DNA of 64,000 nucleotides from Rodentibacter rarus. GTDB taxonomy: Bacteria; Pseudomonadota; Gammaproteobacteria; Enterobacterales; Pasteurellaceae. The DNA is taken from contig NZ_MLHJ01000001.1 in the NCBI RefSeq assembly GCF_001998965.1, forward strand, positions 1 through 64,000. The letters are read 5' to 3'. The notes beneath the pieces were generated by a model that did no database searches, was not told where the DNA came from, and saw only the letters and a list, made by a program, of their open reading frames with translations. The position numbers and the translations under genes are program-made. Of the stretch, positions 16,925 through 25,766 are shown in pieces (the stretch's first letter is position 1; the number at the start of each line of letters is the position of its first letter).

Positions 16925-17704
16925 ATGAAGATAAATAATCTTGATTTGGCTAACTGGAGAGGGCTAGATATTAACACCGATAGTCTGTGGTTAATGTCTG
17001 AACGAGATAAAACAGGAAAGCATAAAAATATTTATCATGGAAATTTTATTCCACAGATACCAAATCAACTTATTAGACGTTATACTAGGGAGAGTGAGGT
17101 TGTCTTTGAGCCATTTATGGGAAGTGGAACAACACTATTTGAGTGTGAGAATCTTAATAGAGAGTACATAGGTTTTGATATAAATAAGCAGATGGTTACT
17201 TATGTTGATGATACAATGAGGAATTCTAATTTTAATAAGTTTCATATAAGATATTGTAATTCAATGGATTTTTATGAAACAGATAGAATATTTTCTGAAA
17301 TTCAGAAAACAGCGCAATTTATTTTGATGCATCCTCCATATATGGATATTGTTAAGTTTACTAGTGATGAAAATGATCTTTCTCAAGTTAGTAATATTAA
17401 TGAATTTATAAATAGATTTAAGATTGTGTGTCAGAATGTATTAAGGTTTTTAGATAAAGGTCGATATTTTTCAATTGTAGTTGGTGACGTTTATAAAAAT
17501 AGTGAAGTATTGCCCTTAGCTTTCTATTGTATGGATATGATAAAAAGGACTTTTAAAGTTAAGTTAAAAGGTATTATTGTTAAAAATATTGAGGGTAATC
17601 GTGGGAAATTTGGTACTCAAGGAATATGGCGGTATAGGGCATTAGCAAGTGATTACTACATTTTTAAACATGAATATATTATGGTATTTAAGAAGGAATT
17701 TTAA
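16925..17704 (+). CDS. DNA methyltransferase (amino-methylating), type II modification enzyme
   Basis: A 259-residue SAM-dependent DNA methylase with motif order X (HGNFIPQIP, His38), I (EPFMGSGTT, residues 62-70) and IV (HPPY, 136-139). The FxGSGTT motif and PPY make it an N4-cytosine or N6-adenine enzyme; HPPY replaces the more usual DPPY or SPPY. The distance from I to IV is short, so little room exists for a separate recognition domain there. ATG 16925 is chosen over the TTG at 16898. It probably protects against the nuclease encoded just upstream. The next gene overlaps its stop codon. Confidence 0.8.
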   Translation: MKINNLDLANWRGLDINTDSLWLMSERDKTGKHKNIYHGNFIPQIPNQLIRRYTRESEVVFEPFMGSGTTLFECENLNREYIGFDINKQMVTYVDDTMRNSNFNKFHIRYCNSMDFYETDRIFSEIQKTAQFILMHPPYMDIVKFTSDENDLSQVSNINEFINRFKIVCQNVLRFLDKGRYFSIVVGDVYKNSEVLPLAFYCMDMIKRTFKVKLKGIIVKNIEGNRGKFGTQGIWRYRALASDYYIFKHEYIMVFKKEF

Positions 17705-18393
17705 TGACTAAAAAAACAAAAATACAACTTTTCTTAGAATTGGCAGTTCCTGATGAACAGGGATTTTCACGCTGGGTTGATTCAGCAGAATTTTCTGGAA
17801 AATATAAGGAACTTAAGTTAGGCAATGGGGGGAGCTGGTGTAGAGCAAGTTCTCAATTAGCTAGACAATATATTGTAGAATTTGATAAAACTAGAACATT
17901 GGGGAATTCTATTGATGCTATTCGTCTTGCTGGGTTTAATCGAAAAAAAAGTTTTAACCAAAATATTAGGCAAGATATTAAAAACTATTATAAAAGCCAA
18001 AAATGTGTAATGTTAGGGATTAATGGTTGTTCGGAAAATACTAAAATAGAGATAGATCATAAGAATGGAAGAAAGGATGATAATAGAGTTAGTAATATAG
18101 CTACACAAAAACTAGAAGATTTTCAGCCCTTATGTAAAGCAGCGAATGATGTGAAACGACAAATATGTAAGTCTTGCAAGGAAACAAATAAAAGATGGGA
18201 TGCTAGAAATATTTTAGGTAATCCTTATTCATTCTATGAAGGAGATGAGAATTATACCCAGGAATTAGGTTGTATAGGATGTTATCAATATGACCCGGTT
18301 CAATATCGTAAGAGTTGTGTGAAAAGAATATCTGACGAAGTATCTAAGTATTCTGCTAGGTTTATTCTAAATAAATTATATCCGGAAAAATAA
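17704..18393 (+). CDS. Putative HNH-family restriction endonuclease
   Basis: A 229-residue protein starting in a TAATG overlap with the methylase gene before it. An HNH (beta-beta-alpha-metal) nuclease core is suggested by IDHKNGR (His119), the downstream PLCKAANDVKR segment, and paired cysteines CKSC (155, 158) and CIGC (190, 193) that could bind structural zinc. Position between two methylase genes and TAATG coupling on both sides support a restriction role. Highly AT-rich. Recognition sequence cannot be inferred; a homing-type or nicking HNH protein is a less likely alternative. Confidence 0.7.
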   Translation: MTKKTKIQLFLELAVPDEQGFSRWVDSAEFSGKYKELKLGNGGSWCRASSQLARQYIVEFDKTRTLGNSIDAIRLAGFNRKKSFNQNIRQDIKNYYKSQKCVMLGINGCSENTKIEIDHKNGRKDDNRVSNIATQKLEDFQPLCKAANDVKRQICKSCKETNKRWDARNILGNPYSFYEGDENYTQELGCIGCYQYDPVQYRKSCVKRISDEVSKYSARFILNKLYPEK

Positions 18394-19397
18394 TGAATTA
18401 TATTGGTTCAAAACTTAAATTATCAAATTGGATAAAAAAAGAAATTCATAGTGTTGTTGGTCAAGACTTATCTCAGAAAATATTTGCTGATATTTTTGCT
18501 GGAACAGGCGCTATTTCTAGAGCATTAAAGAAAGATGTAAGAGAAGTTATCGTAAACGATCTTGAAAAATATAGTTATGTTATTAATCGGAATTATATTG
18601 GTAATCATAGAATAATCAAATCTGCTTCAGACATTATTAATGAATTAAATAATCTACCGCTAGAGGAAGGATTTATTTTTAAAAATTATTGCTTGGGAGG
18701 CGGACAAGGACGTCAATATTTTAAAGATAATAATGGTAGAAAGATTGATACTATTAGAAAAACAATAAGTAAGTTAAGAAATAATAAAGAAATTACGGAA
18801 GATTGTTATTATTTTTTGTTAGCATCATTACTTGAAAGTGCAGATAAGGTTGCTAATACAGCATCAGTTTATGGAGCGTTTCTTAAGGGGATTAAAAAAA
18901 CTGCGGAGAAAGATTTATTTCTTGAGCCTGCTGATTTTGACTTAACTAAAAATACTCATCGAGTTTTTCAAGAAGATGCTAATAAGCTTATTAAAGAAAT
19001 ATCAGGTGACATTTTGTATCTTGATCCTCCGTATAATAGTCGTCAGTATGGTGCTAATTACCATCTGCTTAATACTATCGCAGAGTATGATGAATTTATA
19101 CCAAAAGGTAAAACAGGTTTAAGGGAATATTCCCGTTCTAAATATTGTTCAAAAGTAACTGTTGAACAAGAGTTTGAAGACCTGATTCAACAAGCAAATT
19201 TTAAATATATATTTTTGAGTTACAATAATGAAGGATTAATGCCTCAATCAAAAATCAGGCAAATTTTTTCTCAATATGGAAAATATGATCTTGTGGCAAC
19301 CGACTATCAGCGATTTAAAGCAGATAAATCGAAAAGTAGGAATTATAAGGCTGATTCAACAATAGAATATCTGCATATTCTAGAAAAGAATGACTAA
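18393..19397 (+). CDS. DNA adenine methyltransferase, D12 class
   Basis: A 334-residue N6-adenine methylase. It opens with MNYIGSKLKLSNWI, typical of the D12/Dam-like family, has the SAM-binding motif DIFAGTGA from Asp33, and the catalytic DPPY at 211-214 in the longer motif DPPYNSRQYGANYH. It overlaps the HNH gene by TAATG, so the pair is a plausible second restriction-modification system. Last gene of the acquired cassette; uptake signals reappear about 30 bases after its end. Confidence 0.85.
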   Translation: MNYIGSKLKLSNWIKKEIHSVVGQDLSQKIFADIFAGTGAISRALKKDVREVIVNDLEKYSYVINRNYIGNHRIIKSASDIINELNNLPLEEGFIFKNYCLGGGQGRQYFKDNNGRKIDTIRKTISKLRNNKEITEDCYYFLLASLLESADKVANTASVYGAFLKGIKKTAEKDLFLEPADFDLTKNTHRVFQEDANKLIKEISGDILYLDPPYNSRQYGANYHLLNTIAEYDEFIPKGKTGLREYSRSKYCSKVTVEQEFEDLIQQANFKYIFLSYNNEGLMPQSKIRQIFSQYGKYDLVATDYQRFKADKSKSRNYKADSTIEYLHILEKND

Positions 19398-19478
19398 TAA
19401 CAATTGGTAATTTGAAAAAAGGGGAAAAAGTGCGGTAGAATCCGAAAGTATTTTATTTTAGGTATAGCGACTTTATGG

Positions 19479-19513
19479 TAAAAGTGCGGTGAAAATGACC
19501 GCACTTTTGCTTT
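19479..19513 (+). terminator. Inverted uptake-signal pair after the restriction-modification cassette
   Basis: An uptake signal at 19481-19490 and its complement at 19498-19507 form a GC-rich stem with A and T flanks. It probably served as terminator for uvrD before the cassette was inserted, and now ends the cassette transcript. Confidence 0.7.
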
Positions 19514-19531
19514 CTATTACAGAGTGATTGC

Positions 19532-20533
19532 ATGTTTAAATTTATCTTCAAACGAATTTTAATGGTGATTCCAACCTTTATCGCTATTACTTTTGTCACC
19601 TTTGCTCTCGTACATTTTATCCCGGGAGATCCGGTGGAAATTATGATGGGCGAACGTGGGTTAACGCCTGAAGTTCATCAGCAAATGATGCATCAATTAG
19701 GGTTAGATCTTCCTTTATATCAGCAATATTTCAACTATATTGGCAATGTGCTTCAAGGGGATTTTGGCGCTTCATTTCGTACTCAACAACCGGTTCTGAG
19801 CGAATTTTTTACCCTTTTCCCTGCTACGGCTGAGTTGGCTTTTTTTGCACTTTTTTGGTCATTACTCGGTGGCGTGATATTGGGCACGATCGCCGCAGTA
19901 AAAAAAGACGGTTGGATCTCTCATACGGTCACTACTTTGTCATTAACCGGTTATTCCATGCCCATTTTCTGGTGGGGCTTAATTCTGATTTTATATGTAT
20001 CCCCTGCCTTAGGTTTACCACAAGGGGGGCGTTTAGAGAATGATTTTTGGATTGACACGCCAACCGGGTTTATGTTGATTGATACTTGGCTTTCCGGTGT
20101 GCCGGGGGCTTTTGAAAATGCAGTCAAATCGCTGATTTTGCCGGCGATTGTGTTAGGCACAATTCCCCTTGCTATCATTACCAGAATGACCCGCTCGGCG
20201 ATGTTAGAAGTATTAGGTGAAGATTATATTCGCACAGCGAAAGCAAAAGGGTTGAGTTATCCCCGTGTGGTGATTGTGCACGCTTTGCGTAATGCCTTAA
20301 TTCCGGTAGTGACCGTGGTGGGGTTAATTGTCGGTCAGCTGCTTTCCGGTGCGGTATTAACGGAAACTATTTTCTCATGGCCGGGTATCGGTAAATGGAT
20401 TATTGATGCCATTCATGCGCGGGATTATCCGGTGCTACAAGGTTCTGTGTTAATTATCGCCACAATCATCATCGTGGTGAATTTAACCATCGATTTACTT
20501 TACGGCGTGGTAAATCCGCGTATTCGTCATTAA
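19532..20533 (+). CDS. dppB: Dipeptide ABC transporter permease
   Basis: Inner-membrane permease of a dipeptide importer, 333 residues, about six transmembrane helices, opening with the family pattern FKFIFKRILMVIPTF. The cytoplasmic EAA loop (RTAKAKGLSYPRVVIVHALRNALIP) contacts the ATPases. First gene of dppBCDF; the next gene overlaps the stop. No dppA binding-protein gene adjoins it. Confidence 0.94.
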   Translation: MFKFIFKRILMVIPTFIAITFVTFALVHFIPGDPVEIMMGERGLTPEVHQQMMHQLGLDLPLYQQYFNYIGNVLQGDFGASFRTQQPVLSEFFTLFPATAELAFFALFWSLLGGVILGTIAAVKKDGWISHTVTTLSLTGYSMPIFWWGLILILYVSPALGLPQGGRLENDFWIDTPTGFMLIDTWLSGVPGAFENAVKSLILPAIVLGTIPLAIITRMTRSAMLEVLGEDYIRTAKAKGLSYPRVVIVHALRNALIPVVTVVGLIVGQLLSGAVLTETIFSWPGIGKWIIDAIHARDYPVLQGSVLIIATIIIVVNLTIDLLYGVVNPRIRH

Positions 20534-20547
20534 TGGTGGGTGAAAAA

Positions 20548-21435
20548 ATGACAGAAACGACATCAATGTTAGCGCCTAAAACACCTCTACAAGAATTTTG
20601 GTTTTATTTTAAGCAAAATAGAGGGGCGCTTATCGGGTTAACTTTTATTTTAATCGTGGCATTAATTAGCCTCTTTGCGCCTTATATTGCCCCTTTTGAT
20701 CCCGCTGAGCAAAACCGCAGTGCACTTTTATTGCCACCGGCTTGGTATGAGGGGGGGAATGCGGTTTATTTACTGGGGACGGATGATATCGGTCGGGATA
20801 TTCTCTCTCGTATTATTTATGGCACGAGAATTTCTGTATTTGCCGGGTTTGTGATCGTGATCCTTTCTTGTTTATTGGGAACGAGTTTAGGGTTGTTGGC
20901 AGGCTATTACGGTGGGCTGTTAGATACGGTGATTGTCCGTTTAATTGATATCATGCTTGCCATTCCCAATTTATTACTGACGATTGTTGTGGTATCCATT
21001 CTTGAACCCTCCTTGGTGAACGCAACATTGGCTATTGCGGTGGTTTCTATTCCAAGTTATGTGCGCTTAACCCGAGCGGCGGTGATGAATGAAAAAAATC
21101 GGGATTATGTCACCTCTTCAAAAGTAGCGGGAGCCGGTGTTTTACGTTTGATGTTTATTGTGATTTTGCCTAACTGTTTAGCGCCACTGATTGTGCAAAT
21201 GACCATGGGGATTTCTAATGCTATTTTGGAGCTTGCTACCCTGGGTTTCCTCGGTATTGGGGCAAAACCACCTACACCGGAACTTGGCACGATGCTTTCT
21301 GAGGCTCGTAGTTTTATGCAGGCGGCGAATTGGCTTGTCACCATTCCGGGATTAGTGATTTTATCCTTGGTATTAGCATTTAATTTAATGGGGGACGGTT
21401 TGCGTGATGCCCTCGATCCAAAACTGAAACAATAG
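20548..21435 (+). CDS. dppC: Dipeptide ABC transporter permease
   Basis: Second permease subunit, 295 residues from ATG 20548 (MTETTSMLAPKTPLQEFW, the DppC N-terminus). An earlier ATG at 20533 overlaps the dppB stop but has no ribosome-binding site. The EAA loop is TSSKVAGAGVLRLMFIVILPN. Pairs with DppB to form the membrane channel. Confidence 0.94.
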   Translation: MTETTSMLAPKTPLQEFWFYFKQNRGALIGLTFILIVALISLFAPYIAPFDPAEQNRSALLLPPAWYEGGNAVYLLGTDDIGRDILSRIIYGTRISVFAGFVIVILSCLLGTSLGLLAGYYGGLLDTVIVRLIDIMLAIPNLLLTIVVVSILEPSLVNATLAIAVVSIPSYVRLTRAAVMNEKNRDYVTSSKVAGAGVLRLMFIVILPNCLAPLIVQMTMGISNAILELATLGFLGIGAKPPTPELGTMLSEARSFMQAANWLVTIPGLVILSLVLAFNLMGDGLRDALDPKLKQ

Positions 21436-21444
21436 GGGAGCGCT

Positions 21445-22440
21445 ATGGCATTATTAGAAGTCAACGATCTTTCTGTTCATTTCGGTGAGGAAGACACTGC
21501 TTTTAAAGCGGTAGATAGGGTGAGCTATCAAGTCGAGCAAGGGGAAGTGCTGGGCATTGTGGGCGAATCCGGTTCGGGGAAATCCGTGAGTTCCCTTGCC
21601 ATTATGGGGTTAATTGATTATCCGGGAAAAGTGTCGGCAAAATCCTTAGTCTTTGAGGATAAAGATTTATTAACGCTGAGTGATAAAGACAAACGCTCTC
21701 TCATTGGCGCCGATGTGGCAATGATTTTCCAAGACCCGATGACGAGCCTTAATCCAGCCTATACGGTAGGTTTTCAAATTATGGAAGCGCTCAAAATTCA
21801 CGAAGGCGGTTCAAAGCAATCACGCCGTGAACGCACGTTGGAGCTTCTACGTTTGGTTGGTATTCCCGATCCACAATCACGCATTGATGTTTACCCTCAC
21901 CAACTTTCGGGAGGGATGAGTCAACGGGTGATGATTGCCATGGCAATTGCCTGTAGACCTAAATTACTGATTGCCGATGAACCAACCACCGCATTGGATG
22001 TAACCATTCAAGCACAAATTGTGGATCTGCTACTCGATTTACAGAAAAAAGAGTGTATGTCGCTCATTTTAATTACCCACGATCTTGCGCTCGTTGCCGA
22101 AGCAGCACATCGCATTGTGGTGATGTATGCGGGGCAAGTGGTTGAAGAAGGCCGTGCTGAGGAGATTTTCCGAGAACCAAAACATCCTTATACCCAAGCT
22201 TTATTGCGATCTTTACCGGAGTTTGCTGAAGGAAAATCACGTTTACAATCCCTGCCCGGGGTTGTGCCGGGGCGTTATGACCGACCAAACGGATGTTTAT
22301 TAAACCCTCGTTGCCCTTATGCAACGGAATATTGCCGCCAAGTTGAACCTGAATTACATCAGTTCGGTGAGCGTAAAGTGAAATGCCATACCCCACTCAA
22401 TGTGAATGGGGAACCGGTTGCATGCGGTAAAGGAGAATAA
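21445..22440 (+). CDS. dppD: Dipeptide ABC transporter ATP-binding protein
   Basis: One of two ATPases driving dipeptide import, 331 residues. Walker A GESGSGKS, signature LSGGMSQR, Walker B LLIADEP and the C-terminal oligopeptide/dipeptide extension with cysteines ([14 protein letters not shown]), which in this family can hold an iron-sulfur cluster. Confidence 0.95.
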   Translation: MALLEVNDLSVHFGEEDTAFKAVDRVSYQVEQGEVLGIVGESGSGKSVSSLAIMGLIDYPGKVSAKSLVFEDKDLLTLSDKDKRSLIGADVAMIFQDPMTSLNPAYTVGFQIMEALKIHEGGSKQSRRERTLELLRLVGIPDPQSRIDVYPHQLSGGMSQRVMIAMAIACRPKLLIADEPTTALDVTIQAQIVDLLLDLQKKECMSLILITHDLALVAEAAHRIVVMYAGQVVEEGRAEEIFREPKHPYTQALLRSLPEFAEGKSRLQSLPGVVPGRYDRPNGCLLNPRCPYATEYCRQVEPELHQFGERKVKCHTPLNVNGEPVACGKGE

Positions 22441-22443
22441 TCA

Positions 22444-23430
22444 ATGACAGATCCTATCAAAGAGAATGCGCCTTTATTGAATGCCATCGGGTTAAAAAAA
22501 TACTATCCGGTTAAAAAAGGCTTATTGGCTAAACCTCAGTTGGTAAAAGCGTTAGACGGTGTGTCGTTTCAGTTAGAGAGAGGCAAAACCCTTGCTGTGG
22601 TGGGGGAATCCGGTTGCGGTAAATCCACCTTGGGGCGATTGCTTGCGATGATTGAACAGCCCACAGAGGGTGAGCTCTATTACAACGGACAGAATTTTTT
22701 AGAGAATAATGCAAAGACCAAAGCCTTACGTCGTAAGAAAATTCAAATTGTTTTCCAAAATCCTTATGCCTCATTGAATCCACGCAAGAAAATCGGCGCA
22801 ATTTTGGAAGAGCCGCTTGTTATCAATACAACACTTTCCGCTCAACAACGTAAGGAAAAAGTCCTTTCGATTATGGAAAAAGTGGGATTACGTCCGGAAT
22901 TTTACGATCGCTATCCTCATATGTTTTCCGGTGGACAACGCCAACGTATTGCCATTGCTCGAGGCTTAATGTTAGAACCGGATATTGTGGTGGCCGATGA
23001 ACCGGTGTCAGCGTTAGATGTATCTGTACGGGCGCAAGTGTTAAATCTAATGATGGATTTACAGGATGAATTAGGGCTTTCTTATGTGTTTATTTCTCAC
23101 GATCTTTCTGTGGTGGAGCATATTGCCGATGAAGTGATGGTGATGTATCTAGGGCGTTGTGTGGAAAAAGGCCGCACGGCGCAGATTTTTTCTAATCCAC
23201 AGCATCCTTACACACAAGCCTTACTTTCGGCTACCCCCCGTCTTTCACCGCATTTACGCCGTGAACGTATTAAATTAACCGGGGAATTGCCAAGCCCGAT
23301 TAATCCGCCAAAAGGCTGTGCTTTTAATCCTCGTTGTTGGAAAGCCACTGAGAAATGTCGTGAAACCCTCCCCCCTTTTGAACGATATGATGGTGGAAGG
23401 CTGATCTCCTGTTTCCACATCGATCAGTAA
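22444..23430 (+). CDS. dppF: Dipeptide ABC transporter ATP-binding protein
   Basis: Second ATPase, 328 residues. Walker A GESGCGKST, signature FSGGQRQR, Walker B IVVADEP, and the C-terminal cysteine extension (CAFNPRCWKATEKC). It begins 3 bases after dppD. No terminator is seen after it; a decayed insertion sequence begins within 20 bases of its stop. Confidence 0.95.
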   Translation: MTDPIKENAPLLNAIGLKKYYPVKKGLLAKPQLVKALDGVSFQLERGKTLAVVGESGCGKSTLGRLLAMIEQPTEGELYYNGQNFLENNAKTKALRRKKIQIVFQNPYASLNPRKKIGAILEEPLVINTTLSAQQRKEKVLSIMEKVGLRPEFYDRYPHMFSGGQRQRIAIARGLMLEPDIVVADEPVSALDVSVRAQVLNLMMDLQDELGLSYVFISHDLSVVEHIADEVMVMYLGRCVEKGRTAQIFSNPQHPYTQALLSATPRLSPHLRRERIKLTGELPSPINPPKGCAFNPRCWKATEKCRETLPPFERYDGGRLISCFHIDQ

Positions 23431-23446
23431 AAATACGAAGAAAAAC

Positions 23447-24693
23447 TAATCTGCTCCCAAAAGTTGGACTAAATTTCAACTCACTAAGGTGCAGATTTTT
23501 TATGACTAAATATAACCCACTTTTCAAACAGCAAGTGATCGAATTTTATCTCCAACACAATAAAAATCGCTCACTGACACGCAAACAATTTCGTCTTAAA
23601 GAGCGTACGTTAAGATTTTGGATTACCCGATTTAATCACTGTGGAATCAATAGCTTAACGATACTAAACTAAACCACAAACAAATCTATTCTCCTGAATT
23701 TAAATTAACCGTCATACAAGCCGTTAAAAATAGGCACTATTCTATAAGAAATGCCGCCACCGCCCAAAACAGAAGAAGAACGTTTGCGTTACCGAATTTT
23801 AGAGCTTGAAGCGGAGAATGCCATCTTAAAAAAGTTGCGGGAACTCAACCAACAAAAAATGGAGAAAAGGCAGAAATTGTATAAGCCTTGAGCATTCACT
23901 TTCCACTTGAGTTGTTACTCCGTTTAATTGGGTTAGCACGAAGTGTTTTCTTTTATCACTTAAAAGCTCAAGTAGCGAAAAAACCTTTATTCTGCAAGAA
24001 ATAGAACGGATTTATCATGAAAATAATGGTTGCTATGACTATCGTTGAGTGACATTAGCATTAAGAAAAACGATGAGCATCAATCACAAAAGAGAGCAAT
24101 CCATTATGCATAAATTGGGATTAAAGAGAAAATGCAAACAACGGAAATATCGTTCCTATCAAGGTGAAGTAGGGCATATCGCCGACAATCTTTTACAGCG
24201 AAATTTTGTTGCACTTGCCCCGAATGAGAAATGGCTAACAGATGTCAGTGAGTTTAAATGTGCTGAAGGCAAACTTTATTTATCTCCAATTAAAGACTTG
24301 TTTAACGGCGAAACTATCGTTTATGACTTGGTACCAAGCCCAAATTTTGAGCAGATTACGAGAATGATGGCGCAAAACCGATACTCCATTCAGACCAAGG
24401 GGGGCAATATCAAATGGAAAGCTATCGTAAAATACTTGAGGATAGTATTCAATAAAGTATGTCGAGAAATGCCTTGATAATAGTGCGATGAAGAGCTTTT
24501 TTTGCCCGATTAAAAACGGAATGTTATTACGGCAATCGATTTGAAACGTTTGAGCAACTTGAAAAAGCGATTCATGAATATATTCATTACTATAATCATG
24601 AACGGATTCAAGCAAAACTAAAAGGACTAAGCCCCGTGGAATACAAAACTCAGTCCTTGAATTAAATGAGTCTAACTTTTTGGGATCAGATCA
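23447..24693 (+). mobile_element. Decayed IS3-family (IS150-group-like) element
   Basis: About 1.25 kb flanked by imperfect inverted repeats: the left end TAATCTGCTCCCAAAAG and the right end, read inward, TGATCTGATCCCAAAAA, each followed by a GTT.GACT motif. It contains orfA and orfB remnants in several frames. No clear target duplication is visible. It lies between dppF and mtgA, at what looks like a junction of two conserved gene blocks. Confidence 0.85.
23502..24665 (+). pseudogene. IS3-family transposase remnants
   Basis: OrfA starts at 23502 (MTKYNPLFKQQVIEFYL) and stops after about 56 codons. OrfB segments follow in shifted frames. They include helix-turn-helix and leucine-rich pieces (ERLRYRILELEAENAILKKL), the TDVSEF and LSPIKDL parts of the catalytic DDE core (24049-24477 is the longest open piece), and the C-terminal RLKTECYYG...HYYNHERIQ segment. 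Multiple frameshifts and stops mean no functional transposase. Confidence 0.88.
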
Positions 24694-24698
24694 CTTTT

Positions 24699-25442
24699 TT
24701 AATCTAATCGTTTTAAATAATTGATTCCTAAGTTTCTCATTTGTTTGAGAATCCATTGCTGTTTTTTACGTACCCAAGCACTGGGCTTGTTGACTTGGTA
24801 AATGATGGGGTTGGGTAAAATGGCTGCCAGCAATGCCGCTTCGGATTGAGTTAAATTTTTTGCAGATTTATTAAAGTAAAAACGGCTTGCCGCTTCCACA
24901 CCAAAAATCCCTTCGCCAAATTCCGCAATATTGAGATAGACTTCTAAAATTCGCTTTTTAGACCAGCCTAGTTCCAATAACAGCGTGGCAGGCACTTCCA
25001 ATCCTTTACGGAGCCAACTTTGTCCGTGCCATAGCATTAAATTTTTAGCCGTTTGCTGAGAAATGGTCGAGCCACCCCGAATTTGGTGTGTTGATTTTTC
25101 GTTATATTTAAAGGCTTTTTGGATAGCCGTGAAATCAAAACCAAAGTGAGAAGGAAATTTTTGATCTTCTGCGGCGATCACCGCCAGTTGCATATTGGGG
25201 GAAATTTTTTCAAGGCTGACCCAGGTGGATTTTGCCCGATAATGGAAATCGCCTTGAAGCCAATGTCCCACTTGTTGCTGAACCATATAAGAGGAAAAAG
25301 GTACAGGCACAAAGCGGAAAAAAAGGATAAAGGCAAAAATGGCGAAGAAAAATCGGATTGCGATGCGTTGCCAATTTTTCTTCCACCATTTTAGGCTGAG
25401 TAACCGTAAAAGTGCGGTTAAAATTTGCTTAGTTTTTTTCAA
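24699..25442 (-). CDS. mtgA: Monofunctional biosynthetic peptidoglycan transglycosylase
   Basis: GT51-family enzyme that polymerises lipid II into glycan strands at the inner membrane. One N-terminal membrane helix, catalytic glutamate in [14 protein letters not shown], and the conserved [14 protein letters not shown] motif. I chose the TTG at 25442, giving [15 protein letters not shown], which resembles the family N-terminus; TTG 25451 is an alternative. Neither has a clear ribosome-binding site. The start overlaps the end of trpR, implying translational coupling. The stop lies 6 bases from the insertion-sequence end, so the gene is intact. Confidence 0.9.
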   Translation of the reverse strand: MKKTKQILTALLRLLSLKWWKKNWQRIAIRFFFAIFAFILFFRFVPVPFSSYMVQQQVGHWLQGDFHYRAKSTWVSLEKISPNMQLAVIAAEDQKFPSHFGFDFTAIQKAFKYNEKSTHQIRGGSTISQQTAKNLMLWHGQSWLRKGLEVPATLLLELGWSKKRILEVYLNIAEFGEGIFGVEAASRFYFNKSAKNLTQSEAALLAAILPNPIIYQVNKPSAWVRKKQQWILKQMRNLGINYLKRLD

Positions 25443-25734
25443 GGCGATCAAGTTGTGCTTTTACCCATTCCATAAAATCCGGATCCATGGTTTTAATCAT
25501 ATTCGAGCCACGCGTAATGGTGGCGGCACTGGTATTCAGATTTTGCTGGATTTCACGTTGAGATAAATTTTTGTCTAATAGTTGGGAGACAATTTGTAAG
25601 CGTAACCCCACGGCATCACGTTCGTCTGCGGTGAGAAGTAAGGTTAATAAATCCTGTGCTTTGCCTTGTTCAAAAGCGGTTTGTAACATGGCAAGAAAAG
25701 CCTGCCATTGATCTAAATTGCGACTGATATACAT
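25429..25734 (-). CDS. trpR: Trp operon repressor
   Basis: Tryptophan-dependent DNA-binding repressor of 101 residues. The helix-turn-helix region [22 protein letters not shown] matches TrpR. An operator-like palindrome lies directly upstream, pointing to autoregulation. The 3' end overlaps mtgA. Confidence 0.95.
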   Translation of the reverse strand: MYISRNLDQWQAFLAMLQTAFEQGKAQDLLTLLLTADERDAVGLRLQIVSQLLDKNLSQREIQQNLNTSAATITRGSNMIKTMDPDFMEWVKAQLDRLEKN

Positions 25735-25746
25735 GAGTATTATCCT

Positions 25747-25764
25747 ATACTATTAAACTAGTGC
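25747..25764. promoter_or_regulatory. Trp operator upstream of trpR
   Basis: The minus strand reads GCACTAGTTTAATAGTAT, 14 of 18 positions matching the TrpR consensus GTACTAGTTAACTAGTAC, located between the slt stop and the trpR start. Confidence 0.7.
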
Positions 25765-25766
25765 GC

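Noticed and set aside
24049-24477. Intact 142-residue transposase gene
   Set aside because: It is only a middle piece of orfB; the N- and C-terminal parts lie in other frames, so the transposase is broken.
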